NCBI GenBank assembly: GCA_030704615.1
Contig: CM060733.1
Span: 60,822,001-60,886,000, forward strand
Origin: Takakia lepidozioides
Lineage: Eukaryota; Streptophyta; Takakiopsida; Takakiales; Takakiaceae
Direction: 5' to 3'
Length of the DNA: 64,000 bases
In this document: positions 11,110 through 22,448 of the stretch, one piece after another
Position numbering within the stretch: the first letter of the stretch is position 1
How the letters are laid out: each line of letters opens with the position of its first letter
The notes under the pieces: model-generated
Databases searched by the model: none
What the model was told of the DNA's origin: nothing
What the model saw: the letters and a program-made list of their open reading frames with translations, nothing else
Translations under genes and position numbers: made by a program

Positions 11110-11400
11110 ACCGCATTTCTGTTCCTGCCTATCCAAAGTGTCATAGTCGATGACAATGCGTTGTCGCTATTGTTTTCTACCGTGTGTTCCTAGTCCCGTT
11201 GGACCTAAATGCGATACCGCATTTCCGTTCCACCATGGGCCTGCTTTTACAATGGACTGAAATTTGGTACCGCATTTCCGTTGCACCAGTATTTTGGTTT
11301 CCCTGTTGACGGAAATGCGGTGCCGCATTTTCGATCATAATCAACGAGAGGATGATGTCGAACTGAGATGCGGGACCGCATTCCCATTCAGCCATGTGCA
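11110..11400. repeat. ATGCGG/CCGCAT palindromes, left end of MULE-1
   Basis: At least five copies of a palindromic word, roughly AAATGCGG-TA-CCGCATTT, occur near 11,115, 11,210, 11,270, 11,310 and 11,370. The spacer dinucleotide varies. The same palindrome recurs near the right end of the element (15,650-15,770, 16,120). Confidence 0.75.
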
Positions 11401-11668
11401 ATGGGTTGCATTGTTCCGAAACAACACAATTGCGGCCTGTCTTAATGAGCACAACTTGGTTGTCTAACCGTTTTAACTAACAGTCCTGGCTCTTGTCAGT
11501 GCGAACGTTCATGTCTGCACTGCGAATACTGGTTGATCACCCTCAGGAGAAACTGTCAGGAGATGTTATTTCGTCGCCGAATCGGCCATCATTGTCATAC
11601 TTAGTGGATATGGAATCACACCTCCCATCTTCATGCATGTAGCTTGAAACAATACTTTCCACTTCAAT

Positions 11669-14600
11669 GTGCGACTTCCAATCGTCGATGGACTCCGCAG
11701 GTCCCACTTAGATGGTGCCTGTGAGCGTTGGTCTATGGCTATACTGAACCTCGCACTTGCCAACTTCGTGCGGTATTCGATGGCTCCGAATTCCTACGCT
11801 ATAGTTTGTTGTCCTCCGCAACTTGGGAGAGCCTGGATCCCAAACGAGGGAGGACTTTGCAGAGTGACTGAAACTTACCTTTGTTTCAAATTCAAGCTCA
11901 AACCGGGCACAGTTTATTTGGAAGAAGAAAAGAAGGATGTTCCTGGACAGGTTGACGAGACCATTGTCGTGCTAGGTAACGACGGAGGTTGCGGAATCGA
12001 ATGGCACGTACCCCCATCAGACACCATCCTATACCGAGCTGTGGGAATGCCCATTCCCTTTCCGAATCAGTCGCTGCCCACACCATCCACAACTGAGTCG
12101 GGAAACCGACAGGCAGCCACTTGCCAAACAGAGAGGTATGCAACGATAATCATTCCCGACCTGGACCGTCAAGACCCTCCATAGCTTCTCGTGTGGATGT
12201 ATTCGACATTTCTGACGGGAAGATGAGTGCATTGAGGTCCCATGTCCTCCACACAGTCGTTCAAATCCAACATGGACGTCTCTGCAGGTGCTACGCATGT
12301 ACCCTCGAGCATAACTCCAACCCGCTCCATTGTGCAGCTCCTACGGCAACATCACCTCGATTCACCTCGATGGTTCTCGCTCCGAGCTGGCTGCTCTCGA
12401 CTATGCCAAATTTCCAGTCAAGAAGGTAACGTATCTGCCTCCCAAAGTCGATGGCAATGTCATCTTCGAGTTTCCACCTGTTACTTCGTCAAACAAAGCC
12501 TCAGGGATGTTAACAGACATGGATCGAAAGCATGATGGACACCCCTGGTGTGTGACGAAGACCAGTAGCACGAAAATTGCTGATGGTGTTCGTGTACGAT
12601 ACGTCCTCTGTGCGGGGAAGTTGAGGTGCCTCAATCCCGCCTGCTTCCACTTTCTCTCCAAAGGAGGGCGGAGAAACGAGACGGATTGGACTGGCACAAC
12701 CCATCATCCATTCATTGTCTCCAGCCAAGCTCCTGCGGGTACTTTCAAGTGCGCACATTGCAAAGAACTACCGACGTGCATGTCCATGTGCAGAGCCAAG
12801 CAATATTACGTAATCCATTTGCTCCCAAACTTGACTAGAGCTTGCATACACGTTGGGGTCCACTGCCACCCCTTGGCGAGATCCAACATGCGTGAGGCTG
12901 TGCTGGAAGCACAGACATCATAAAAGAGGAGGTGAAATTGAGCCCCGGAGCCAGACCAAAGCAGATTCAGCTAAAGGCAGCCCACAAGATTGCTCTTGGC
13001 AAAATCATGTCTGAAGATGGTTCAAACCGAGTGCCCTTGAACGAAGAGGAGATGCTTGACCTGTTGGAGTCCGTCTCGCACGTTTGTAGTCCGAATGTGC
13101 GGAATCACATCGTATCTTGCAAGCAGGAGTTCGGCCGGGGGTCGGACATGCACTCAATCCTGGAGGTGAAACGAATGACTGGATATGACTACATCCAAGG
13201 TAGCAAGTTTCCAGGGCAAGGCAGCGAATCCGATCGTTGTTACATTTTTAAAATGTCGACGTGTGGGCCTGGGAGTGGAGTCGACTTGGTCACTCGCATG
13301 ACAACTGGAAACTTGTCGAATGCTTGGGTGATGTTTGATCACATCAAGCGAATTACAAACCATCAGTGGGTGACTATGGGTGCGCATGTTTATGACTATT
13401 ACTCCAAGAGGCTCATGACGATTGCAATCTGCGAGATGAAAGGGGAGGACACACAATCGGAGATGCATCTGTGGGAGGGCATAAACGAGCAGATGGCAAG
13501 GGCGGGATTGGCAAAGCCCAATTTCAGGGGATTCATGGCAGACAACGCTCAGGCCAACTGGGCAGTGGTGCGGCGTGTGTACGGTGAGGACCCCAATGTT
13601 CCAATGGAGGGGAAAGAGAGATCATGTGGATTCCATTGGATGCAGAGTCTATCTCACTACACTACCAAATTTGTTGCTAGCTCATTCCAGGCTGAACACC
13701 GTGTCTTTTGTACGGCGTGGAAAGATGTACCCACATTTGATGACGCGGAGGTTAAGTTTGCTATCATCGAGGCTTGGTGGAACACGTCAGGTGCAGTGGA
13801 GACAACCAATCTGGGAGCCTTGCACAACTGGTTGGGGTGGTGGCATTTCCGGTATCGATAGTTCGGACAGTACATGCGGGAGGTATGATGCTGTCATTTT
13901 TGTGCAATTGTCTTTCTATTATGGACCTTTCCATTGGTCCCTCACCATTGTTTGTCCTTGTAGGAGCGGTGCTTGGATTCCGACACGGACATGCCGAACA
14001 CGAATATGGCAGAATCAGTCCACTCCTCCTGGCGAGCGTCTTCTGCCGCACATCTGGTGGACGTAGTGACGGCCACAACGGAGGACATCGACAGAGCCAT
14101 CATGCAGCAAGCCACGTACTACAAGTTCCTGAGCGGGAAACAATGGGGCCTTGGGCCGGACAGGGAGGAATTGTTGGTACGAACACCGTCGAGGTCGAAG
14201 AATCCACTGAAATGGGCGACAACATTGCGAGATAAGATCAAATGGACGCCTCTGCACCGCAGAGGTGAACACCTAGAGGGTGACGTCCGTACTCGCCTTG
14301 TGAGGCGGAGGATTGAAGAGGAACCCGGGTGCGAAGAGGATTCCTGGAGATCCGACAGGAACATTCGGACAGCACCTCGAGGTCCCGTCATGTTGCCGCA
14401 CAATGTGTCTTCCAGCAGTGGAAGCCCAAGAAATTCCAGATCGCCATCGCCTTCAAGCGGGGATTCCGTGCGAGAAATTCCCACCGCTCGCTTGCCCCAG
14501 ATTCCGCCCGCTGTTATGCAGTATGGCCAAGCCATTGTGGAGACGACTGTGTCTGCGTCATAGTGGAGAATTGCTCGCACAAAGCCGTCGTTTTGAGGTA

Positions 14601-15307
14601 GGTGTTCCGCAATTCGAGTGGATACACGGCAACGTTGTTTAGAGATGATAAGGAGGAATCCAGATGGGGCTGTCTCTGCTCCTACTTTTACAGGAAGATT
14701 TGTCCATGCAAAGTTTGCGGAGGCAACAACCACCCAGTTCTGGTTCTGCAGGCACGACATTATGACTTGCGTGTATGGAAAGCCCAAGTACGGCATACAA
14801 ACAATGCCAGAGGCTCCCCCGGTGTGGCCGGTGGAACCAGGCTGCGATCTGAGTCAGGTTGAGGCCGACGCCCTTACTGCCACAGGATTTCGGATGGTGC
14901 AGCGCACTGACGTCCCCAGACAACCATTTCCGCTTCCACAGCCTCCACCACCGACCCCTGTGAGAGCAAGAACAATGGGACGCGACAGCTCTAAGCATCC
15001 TACACACCATTGGGGGAAACCGAAGAGGCGGCGACCTCCCTCAAAAGTGAACGAGACAAGGATGGGGAATGCACTTCGGATGAACTGTACAATCCAGAGC
15101 TCGACAGAAGTGCCCCCACCAGGCTTCGGGCATGTGTATCAGATGGCCATGACATGCTCAGCTGTTTGCAATGAGGTGTACACCATCACCATTTCAGAAT
15201 TACCCACCTGCAATTGCACCGACTTCCAGATCATGGTGAACAAGGGGGGCATCATACTGCCCTTGCAAGCATCTGTACTACGTGTACCTAAAGAGACTCC
15301 GGTGTAA
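11669..15307 (+). pseudogene. MULE-1 transposase (DDE, SWIM type), broken
   Basis: Pieces in order: 11,669-12,184; 12,330-12,923 with Cys/His zinc-finger sequence (CLNPACFHF, CAHCKELPTC) and a HVGVHCHPL motif; 12,932-13,882 with the transposase core (MTIAICEMKGEDTQSEM, GFMADNAQANWAVVRRVYG, CGFHWMQSLSHYT); an 80-bp intron (13,883-13,963); 13,964-14,563 with the third acidic residue in NMAESVHSSW; 14,618-15,307 with half a SWIM finger (PTCNCTDF). Breaks: a one-base shift near 12,920, TAG at 13,859-13,861 where HFRYRQ is expected, a stop at 14,561, and a shift in the G run near 15,245 that puts the second SWIM half (CKHLYYVYL) in another frame. It belongs to the plant MULE family with a MADSAQANW-type motif. 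Non-functional as it stands. Confidence 0.8.
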
Positions 15308-15647
15308 TTCCACAACTCATCACTTCATACATGCACCAGGGTTGAGCCCCCAAGAGGTGCACACTCTTCTGAATATGGATCCAGGGGACCAGTGAGCTTG
15401 GCTTGCGGTCCCAACACAATGGTACGCCCATCCTTTTCGGATAGTAGAACTGTACTGCTGCAAGTAGCTCTGACTCTGGCCACAGAAAGGTCCGACTTAT
15501 GTCTTGCCTACCAGTAACCTGTTTTGCTCAAACTAAGATAATACTATGTCATTCACTTGTGTTTCCACGTGCATGTATTTCGTGTGTTGGAGGGTTCCTA
15601 TTTTTCTGCTCTCCCAAACTTTGCTTTCCTCATTCGACCCCCGGCAA

Positions 15648-15770
15648 GGAAATGCGGCGCCGCATTTCCAAGTAACGTCGTAGGTACTGGTAGATGCGGC
15701 CTTCGCCAACACCAAACCGCCCAGAAATTTCGCACGTGCGAACCCTAATGCGGCACTGCATTTCCCAGTT
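15648..15770. repeat. ATGCGG/CCGCAT palindromes, right end of MULE-1
   Basis: GAAATGCGG-CG-CCGCATTTCC at about 15,650, then half-copies ATGCGGCCTTCG and AATGCGGCACTGCATTTCC, matching the palindromes at the left end. A further CCGCATTTCC lies near 16,120. Confidence 0.7.
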
Positions 15771-16499
15771 GAGTCGCAAACCTTTCCGCCGAATACCCGA
15801 AGATGACAGAATTGTGAAGTACTGCAGACTCTATTGGTGCAGACTCTATTGGTTCAATCGTGGCAAAATGGTCACCTTCATTCCAATGTTAAGGCATGTA
15901 AAACCGCGGAATACTCTATACAGGCCAGTATGCGACGTCCTTTTGCCGTGGTATATTGGATTTCTCGTTGCACGGTCACTCATTTCCATGAGCGGATCTA
16001 AAAAACCATGAGCGGACTTGTTACTGATGACATATCTTCGCCGCATTACAGGATGTGGAACTTCCAAAAACGGCAAGGTCAAATTAAAAAAACTATTATT
16101 TTAATACTTGTTTAATCTACCGCATTTCCAAATTTGGAGGAGTCCGCTCATGAAATCCGCATGTCTTAGATTTCGGCTCACCGCTCATGCGGCTCATGCG
16201 GCTCATGGCTCATGGTTTTTGCTCATGAAATAGTAAACCTCCCATCACTCATTTGAAAAATAATACAAAGACAAACACCTGCAGTCCTATTGGTCATGTA
16301 CACCTTCATCCCGCACCCACGGAAGTAGCAACAGAGTTTTGGCAGGAACAACAGCCAGAAAGAAGGCAACCTACTTTTGGAGCTCTCACATATTTGCGCT
16401 AGGCTATACGAATTGCCACAAGAGGCTGTTTGCATTGTGCCTTTGACCAAGTGTCCTTCATCCATCTACAAGCTTTGCACTGCATCACAAAGAAGTACC

Positions 16500-16692
16500 T
16501 TACAGAAGCAAACCTTCATCCCGCGCCCTTGCTGTGCATACCCTGCAAGCATCGCGTTCCACGACACCACATCTCGGTCAGCCATAGTGTTGAAAACTCC
16601 CTTCACATCCTTAATGCACCCACATTTTGCATCCATGTCCACCAGGGCAGTGTTCAGGATGACATCTGGTACAATTCCAGCTTTGACCATGT
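16500..16692 (-). pseudogene. PPR fragment right of MULE-1
   Basis: The minus strand reads [40 protein letters not shown] and VSWNAMLAGYAQQGRGMK: the end of an L motif, an S motif and half a P motif. The DMDAKC variant is shared with the fragment at 10.8-11.0 kb, so both may derive from one PPR copy. Nearby CATGAGC words (16,700-16,722) resemble the MULE-1 end sequence. Confidence 0.8.
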
Positions 16693-16759
16693 AAGAGATG
16701 AGCCTCATGACCATGAGCGGAAGGATAAGACCCTACAGATATTAAATTGTCCCAAGATT

Positions 16760-19700
16760 TAAGAGTTCCAAGAACTAAGAGTAAAGGTGGCTAATGTAAT
16801 TGTAATTGTGGAGTTTGGCATCACATTTGGACCCACCAAAACTTAGTATAACTTACAATCAAATCATTTATATCTAACAATTATTTCACTTCAACAAACA
16901 GGTTAAAATTATAGAAATTTTGATTATTACATTGTAGCACTTGAGAATTAATTATAGCACATTGGAATTAGCAATATGACATAGTAAAATTTTGTGAACT
17001 CTTATAGATCATAGGTATTAACTCAAATGTAACATTTCAGATATAATATGAAATTATTGACTATGGAATGCTGGAGTAACCATCAAGCTAGACTCCTACC
17101 AAAGTCGGCGTAACTAAGAGTCACTTCACCTTGCGGCTATTTTCCCTCTCGAGGGTAGGTAAGAAATTATGGAGCCCTTGGACAAGCAGTATATCAAGGC
17201 AAATTCGTGCTAGGAGCGGCATGAATACATAGGATATGTACAAGTAAGAGCCAATGGGGTTTATGTGATCTGGTGACCTACCTTGGAAAGTACCAACATT
17301 GGTGAGCTTGAACCATGTGGAGGTGGGCTATGATAGGAGGGGTTTTTGGAGTTGCGAGATTCATTGATTGCGCCAAATTATTTTAAATAGTGTGGAGTGC
17401 TTGCAATGTAGGAGAAGATGCGGCCATGTAATTTCTACTTGGGGGGTAGGCTCTACAATAAGATATACAGATGTATTGGGCCACCATATCAATAGAAGGC
17501 GATGCTATTAGGTACGTTCATTGTTTTCGAATTTGAATTTTGTTGGTAATGATTATGGTGATTGTAAGAGATCAAATGGCAATATGGTGGATGTCAGACA
17601 TTTCACATATTTGCGATATTTATATTTTAACATTTTGACCTTGGGATGTCATTCCATCCCAAGTATCAAAATGAGGTATGCAGTTTAGTTCGGCACGTGG
17701 AAGAGCTTATCTTCCATACGGTCTGCGGTGGAGGCTCATCTTTGTTGACTAATTCTGTACTCAAAACATCACTCTTAAAACGGTCAAGCCTTTTGCACCC
17801 TAGGTACGAGGAATCCACAACATTCACTCACAACACCAGATTGTGTTAGACTAGTTTGTTGTGTGTATATGTGTTATATGGTTTAGATAGCAATGTATGG
17901 ACTCACAACACATATTTTCTTAAAGCATTTAGAGATAGTATTCTGGGACATATTGAGGTCAGAGTGGAAAGAGTTGAGATTGCGCGTGTGGATTTCACCG
18001 TGGACTCTTCCACCGTGATGATGATGAGATGACCAAGATATTATTTGTGGCATTTGAGGGCAAAGATCGACGCGATGTATTAATCTCTTTCAGATAAATG
18101 GGCTTGGAATTCAATGTGTCGGGTTCTAATTACACTAATTGAACTCCACAAACTAGACGATGATTTTTCTCTAGTTGGTGTGAAGAGTTGAGGGAGTCAA
18201 TGGGAATATACTCATAATAATAATATAATGTAATATAATAAATTGTGATTATAATTGTAGCATGTAAAATTTGGACATCCAATGGCCAATTTTGGGCCTC
18301 TAGGCTTAGAAAATCCTGCATAAATTCCTATCAATTTAGATTTTTTTTTTTCAAAAAATTGAGAAGTTTTTAATGCCATGTGTAAGGTCCAAATCCAGGT
18401 TCCGATTGAACCCGATCTCGGTTTAGGGTTAGGTTTTAGGGCTCTAAACTTGCAGGGGTCTCTCTCCCACGTTTTTGGTTTACTGGTGAGCAGGTTGCAT
18501 CGTGAGTTGCAAGTGGCTTTTGTGTGCGGGAAGGAGCCTTTGACCAAGTGCAGAGTGTTGAGTATGGGGTCAAAACCCGAGTTGTATTGGTATTTAGGGT
18601 ATTCCCGGGTGTTAAGATTGGGTATCAACCTAGTATTCCAAAACCTACCAGGCGGATACGCATTGCCCACAAAACCTAGGGTAGACCAGTACTATCCTAA
18701 TACATCCCCCTTTGCTACCAGGCTCATACTCAGGCCCTTCCAGAAGCCATAGCTCTAGACATGGATTGCCCATTTTTCCTCTGGATTCCTGGGTAGGGTT
18801 TTTGCTTCATGCACAAGCACATTATGATGCATGCTAACGGTGCTACAAAGGGATATCTTCTAGTTAGGGTGTAGTTTTGTTTTGTTTTGGGGTGGTTGTT
18901 TAATTGCAGGTGCGATTATAGCCGTAGCATAGGGGTAGGGAGGCAAAATCTAGCTGAGGTGTAGGTTTGGAGAGGTTACCTACTATGATAATCAGATGCA
19001 AGATAGTTTAGGTAAAGAAACTTCAAGGATGTCGTCTTTTTCCACAACACAATCTATAAGCTTTGTATTATGTCGCCTGATATTATATATCAGGGTTGGT
19101 ATGTCCCTGGTATTACCTTCCACAATACCCTGATATTCATACCATCTGGAGGTTTTTGAAAAAAACAATACCTATACTTATATTTATACCTTCCGGCAAG
19201 ACCTCTACCTTACCTACCTAGGACCATACCAGCTTGAAGAAAGAAGGTTGGGCCTCTCAAGACCAGGACCAGGCTGGTATATTATAATTCCAATACCAGT
19301 ACAACACTGGTCAAAACAAGCCTGCCTTGGTTCATTGGATGTAGCATCCCAAGAGGATGAAATGCTTGAAACCTCAGGACCGATTTCATCACGATATGCA
19401 AATATACAAAAATGCAAAGAACTTTTCCCAAACGAGAAAAATATATAATATCAAAAATTGACCCAAACTCTCAACGGTGGCATCTCACCCAAAAAAAACC
19501 TGATTGGCTTGCAATTCCGCCATGTGCAGCTCGTAGGTGAGCAGTTAATGTCCGGTCAATTCTTTTAAATTTTATTTTTTCATGGAGTTATGTTAACTTT
19601 TGGAAGCTGGGGTCTTATTTTTGGCAAAAGTCAGACATAATCACCAAGATTAATGCGTCATGGATAAATATTGAACAAATTAAAAATCATACTCTGATGT

Positions 19701-22010
19701 AGTAAGCTATTTAAAGCTTGACATATGCGGCCCTATTGTCAAGAATATCTCTGGAATATAGAATTGATAGACTAGTATATGATTGAACGGTGGTTGGAGA
19801 TCAGAAATGGAAGAAACAAAATAATGTACAATGTCTACCGAAGCTCATGATATTGTCTATCCTCCATAAATATTCCCTCCATATCTGTTTACCTTCTTTA
19901 TCTGTTATTTTCTTTTAGTCCTCATGAAGATTTTATAAGCAAGTGTTCAGTGTTATGTTTTATGATGTTTTTTTACTCCCTCCTTTACTAAATGACCCTT
20001 AATAAGTATTAAATTTCTTCAAATGCATATATGTATAGATGTATAACAAGACAAGTTGGTCTAAGGGTCGTGACGTTGAGATATATCAATTAAACATGTC
20101 AGCTCCTTAAGTTTACTTAACATGGGGATAATTCAAACTCTTTAAGTGTTAGATTCCTGGCATGTTCAAGCTCTGTGTAAGTGTTCCTTTTCTAAAATGT
20201 GATTTCTGAAATATTCTTATTATAAACATATATTATGATGTTAAATATCTATATGTGTTACATGTTCTCTATCCCAAGGTGTAACACATAGGGTAGATTG
20301 TAGTAGAAAGGATGATACAAGAAGTGAAGTAAAGAAAGTTTTATTGATTCACATCCAACAAATTTATGGAGCCTACTGCTCAACACACAGCCCATCGAGG
20401 GACATGTGGAAGGCACATGTTGAAGGATTGAACCCAGGATCACCCATGAAGAAAACTTGAAAGAAATCTAGAGAAAGCTAGAAATCAGTAGAAAGTATGG
20501 TGCAAGAAGAAAACTTGAAAGAAATCTAGAGAAAGATAGAAATCCAGTTGGGGGTTTCGGCAAATTAATCACATGATTGTGTGAAAATCTTGATGTTTAG
20601 TGGTACTACCTACTCCTCCTGCACCCACCTGCCGATTTCCAGGACAATCGGCCCCAGAAAAACACCACCGTTGAATGTGGGGCCCATTATTCGGGCCCAT
20701 TGGAAGAACATTTCAAAACTGATATTGGGGGTATATTAAGATTGGTATCAATACATTGCAACATACAACCAAAATCAAGTGAAAAGGCTTGAAAACCATA
20801 GCACCTAATAATTTGACCACATGAGAACCCCAAGCACTTACTCAGCTTATAGCTTACAGCCCTTACTAAGCTTAAATCGCCATTCGAATCGACTCAATCA
20901 AAGAGCCATAACTCTCCATTGCTGCACCCTAATCCCCACTACAGTTGTAGCTACATATTGATACCTAGGGTGCAAGCGACAGCGGAAGAGGGAGTACTTG
21001 TATCGACAAAGCTGCGTCTTTGCAATACCAGGCTGGTCTGGTAGGAGCCCAGGTATTAGGGTTTCGCTATACTCCCCCCAATATGTTCTGCCCGGGGTAC
21101 TGCCGGTTGCTTATACGGTCCGCTTGGTCTCGTCTACTACCCTGCTCTGATACCCTTACCCGTACTGATACCCCACCTCGCCCCCATATACCGGTCCAAC
21201 ATTGGTACTAACCAGAGAGAATCCCCCATTAGGTTATGTGTACAGTTGGAAGTATACATTAGATAATTATCCAAAACAAGACGGAAAAATGTCCACAAAA
21301 GGTAGGTAGGATACTCTCAATAGCTATTTTCCTATTGCTTTTTTAGGATAGCTACTAGATGTCAGTGTGGATGTACAACCACATGTCTGACTCTAGCACA
21401 AACTGAGGTAAACTTCAAAAACTCCTCCGGTGAATCTGTTCTATCACGATAAACTGGTGGGCTTATATCATGGATTCTACTATTTTGTGGAAGCCACAAA
21501 TCCGCAGTCACACAAAAGTCAACCACAGTAGGCCATTGTTATTATTATAACAGGTCGGTAGCTTTGGAACATAATATTATTGTAACATAGTGGGTTTTAA
21601 AAAAAAAAAATGTACATGATTCTTGTAAGCATTAGGAGACAACCCATAAGCTAGATTCTCTGAGAGAGATAGAAAGTGTATGTAGGTTTGAACCCAGGAG
21701 CAGGTGCGCAGACAGACACAAATTGCAGTGCAATATCTTCTCTCTAAAACGAAAACATCGGCGGTGTTGAGAAGGAAACAAAAGAGAGCGCGTGGGACGC
21801 ATCGCCAAGGGTGAGAGAAGGAGGAAAAGTGGTGCCGTCCTGAGACCAAGCCTGGGCTCCACCACACGTTGTGGAGGTGTCCAACAAAAAATAGGCTATT
21901 CCGCATTGGAAAAATGGTTGCAACTTCCATCCCTTTCGACTTGGTGTGTCATTTACTCTGGACTGTTTCATGGAGGCCTACAAGTCAAGTCCAGAAAAAG
22001 TGCGAGCTCA
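16760..22010. other. long stretch without supported genes
   Basis: No frame here has recognisable protein sequence. The longest (18,378-18,752, plus) has no domain and looks like chance. Three subregions (about 18,590-18,730, 19,080-19,330 and 21,020-21,215) are rich in GGTAT/ATACC words. A short direct repeat lies at 20,447-20,547. The stretch is mostly AT-rich, probably old transposon debris. Confidence 0.5.
20447..20547. repeat. short direct duplication
   Basis: The stretch GAAAACTTGAAAGAAATCTA followed by GAGAAAG-tagAAATC occurs twice, about 60 bp apart, with few differences. No function is apparent. Confidence 0.75.
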
Positions 22011-22011
22011 T

Positions 22012-22014
<3 letters not shown>

Positions 22015-22062
<48 letters not shown>
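22015..22062. repeat. (GA)n microsatellite
   Basis: About 24 uninterrupted GA dinucleotides, roughly 390 bp upstream of the ABCG start codon. Confidence 0.95.
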
Positions 22063-22064
<2 letters not shown>

Positions 22065-22318
22065 CACTCAAGAACTAGGCACTAGTCGAGGAGTCTCACA
22101 CATCCTTCATTAATGTTAATTGGTCCACAATCTCTCTCTGTGTCTCTTACCGGTCGTCTCTCCCTTACTGAAAGCACTTGAGGTCAGATAAACAATTTGA
22201 GATTAACGACATCTTAGACATATTTCACACCTCCTGCCAGAGGTTATAGAACCAGCTTTTGTGACAACAGCAGTAACTGATGCAGAGAACGTCGACAAGG
22301 GAACTTTTTTTCAATAGG

Positions 22319-22325
22319 TATAAAG
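22319..22325 (+). promoter_or_regulatory. TATA box candidate of the STR-like gene
   Basis: TATAAAG, 124 bp upstream of the ATG at 22,449, is a reasonable core promoter for a short 5' UTR. In about 390 bp upstream I looked for the AW-box pattern CG(N)7CNANG linked to mycorrhizal lipid genes and did not find it on either strand. Confidence 0.45.
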
Positions 22326-22448
22326 AGGGGGATAATTGGAGAGCATGAATATAAGCTTGCAAAAGTACCTAGGTTGAGGGCTCACACTCCCCCTCGCTTT
22401 TGCGTCCCTGTTGAGTCTTCGGTAATTTAACTAGTTCATCTCATAGCC

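Larger units (their letters stand above)
11080..16243 (+). mobile_element. Mutator-like element (MULE-1)
   Basis: Terminal inverted repeats of at least 23 bp: left GAGAGGTTAGC + TATTTCATGAGC at 11,080-11,102, and the complement at 16,221-16,243 with about 20 of 23 matches. Inside are a MULE transposase with SWIM finger and, near both ends, palindromes built on GGAAATGCGG/CCGCATTTCC. The left end cuts a PPR fragment. The 9-nt flanks (CTCCCTTTG and ATCACTCAT) do not match, so the target duplication is lost or an end is misplaced. Confidence 0.65.

Noticed and set aside
18378-18752. 124-codon plus frame
   Set aside because: No recognisable domain, no splice context, overlaps a minus frame of similar length.
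20425-20436. GGGTTCAATCC on the minus strand as a tRNA or SINE B box
   Set aside because: No A box at the right distance upstream and no cloverleaf.
19974-20995. TACTCCCTC words about 1 kb apart in inverted orientation (Stowaway-like)
   Set aside because: Only nine bases match and no further inverted similarity was seen.
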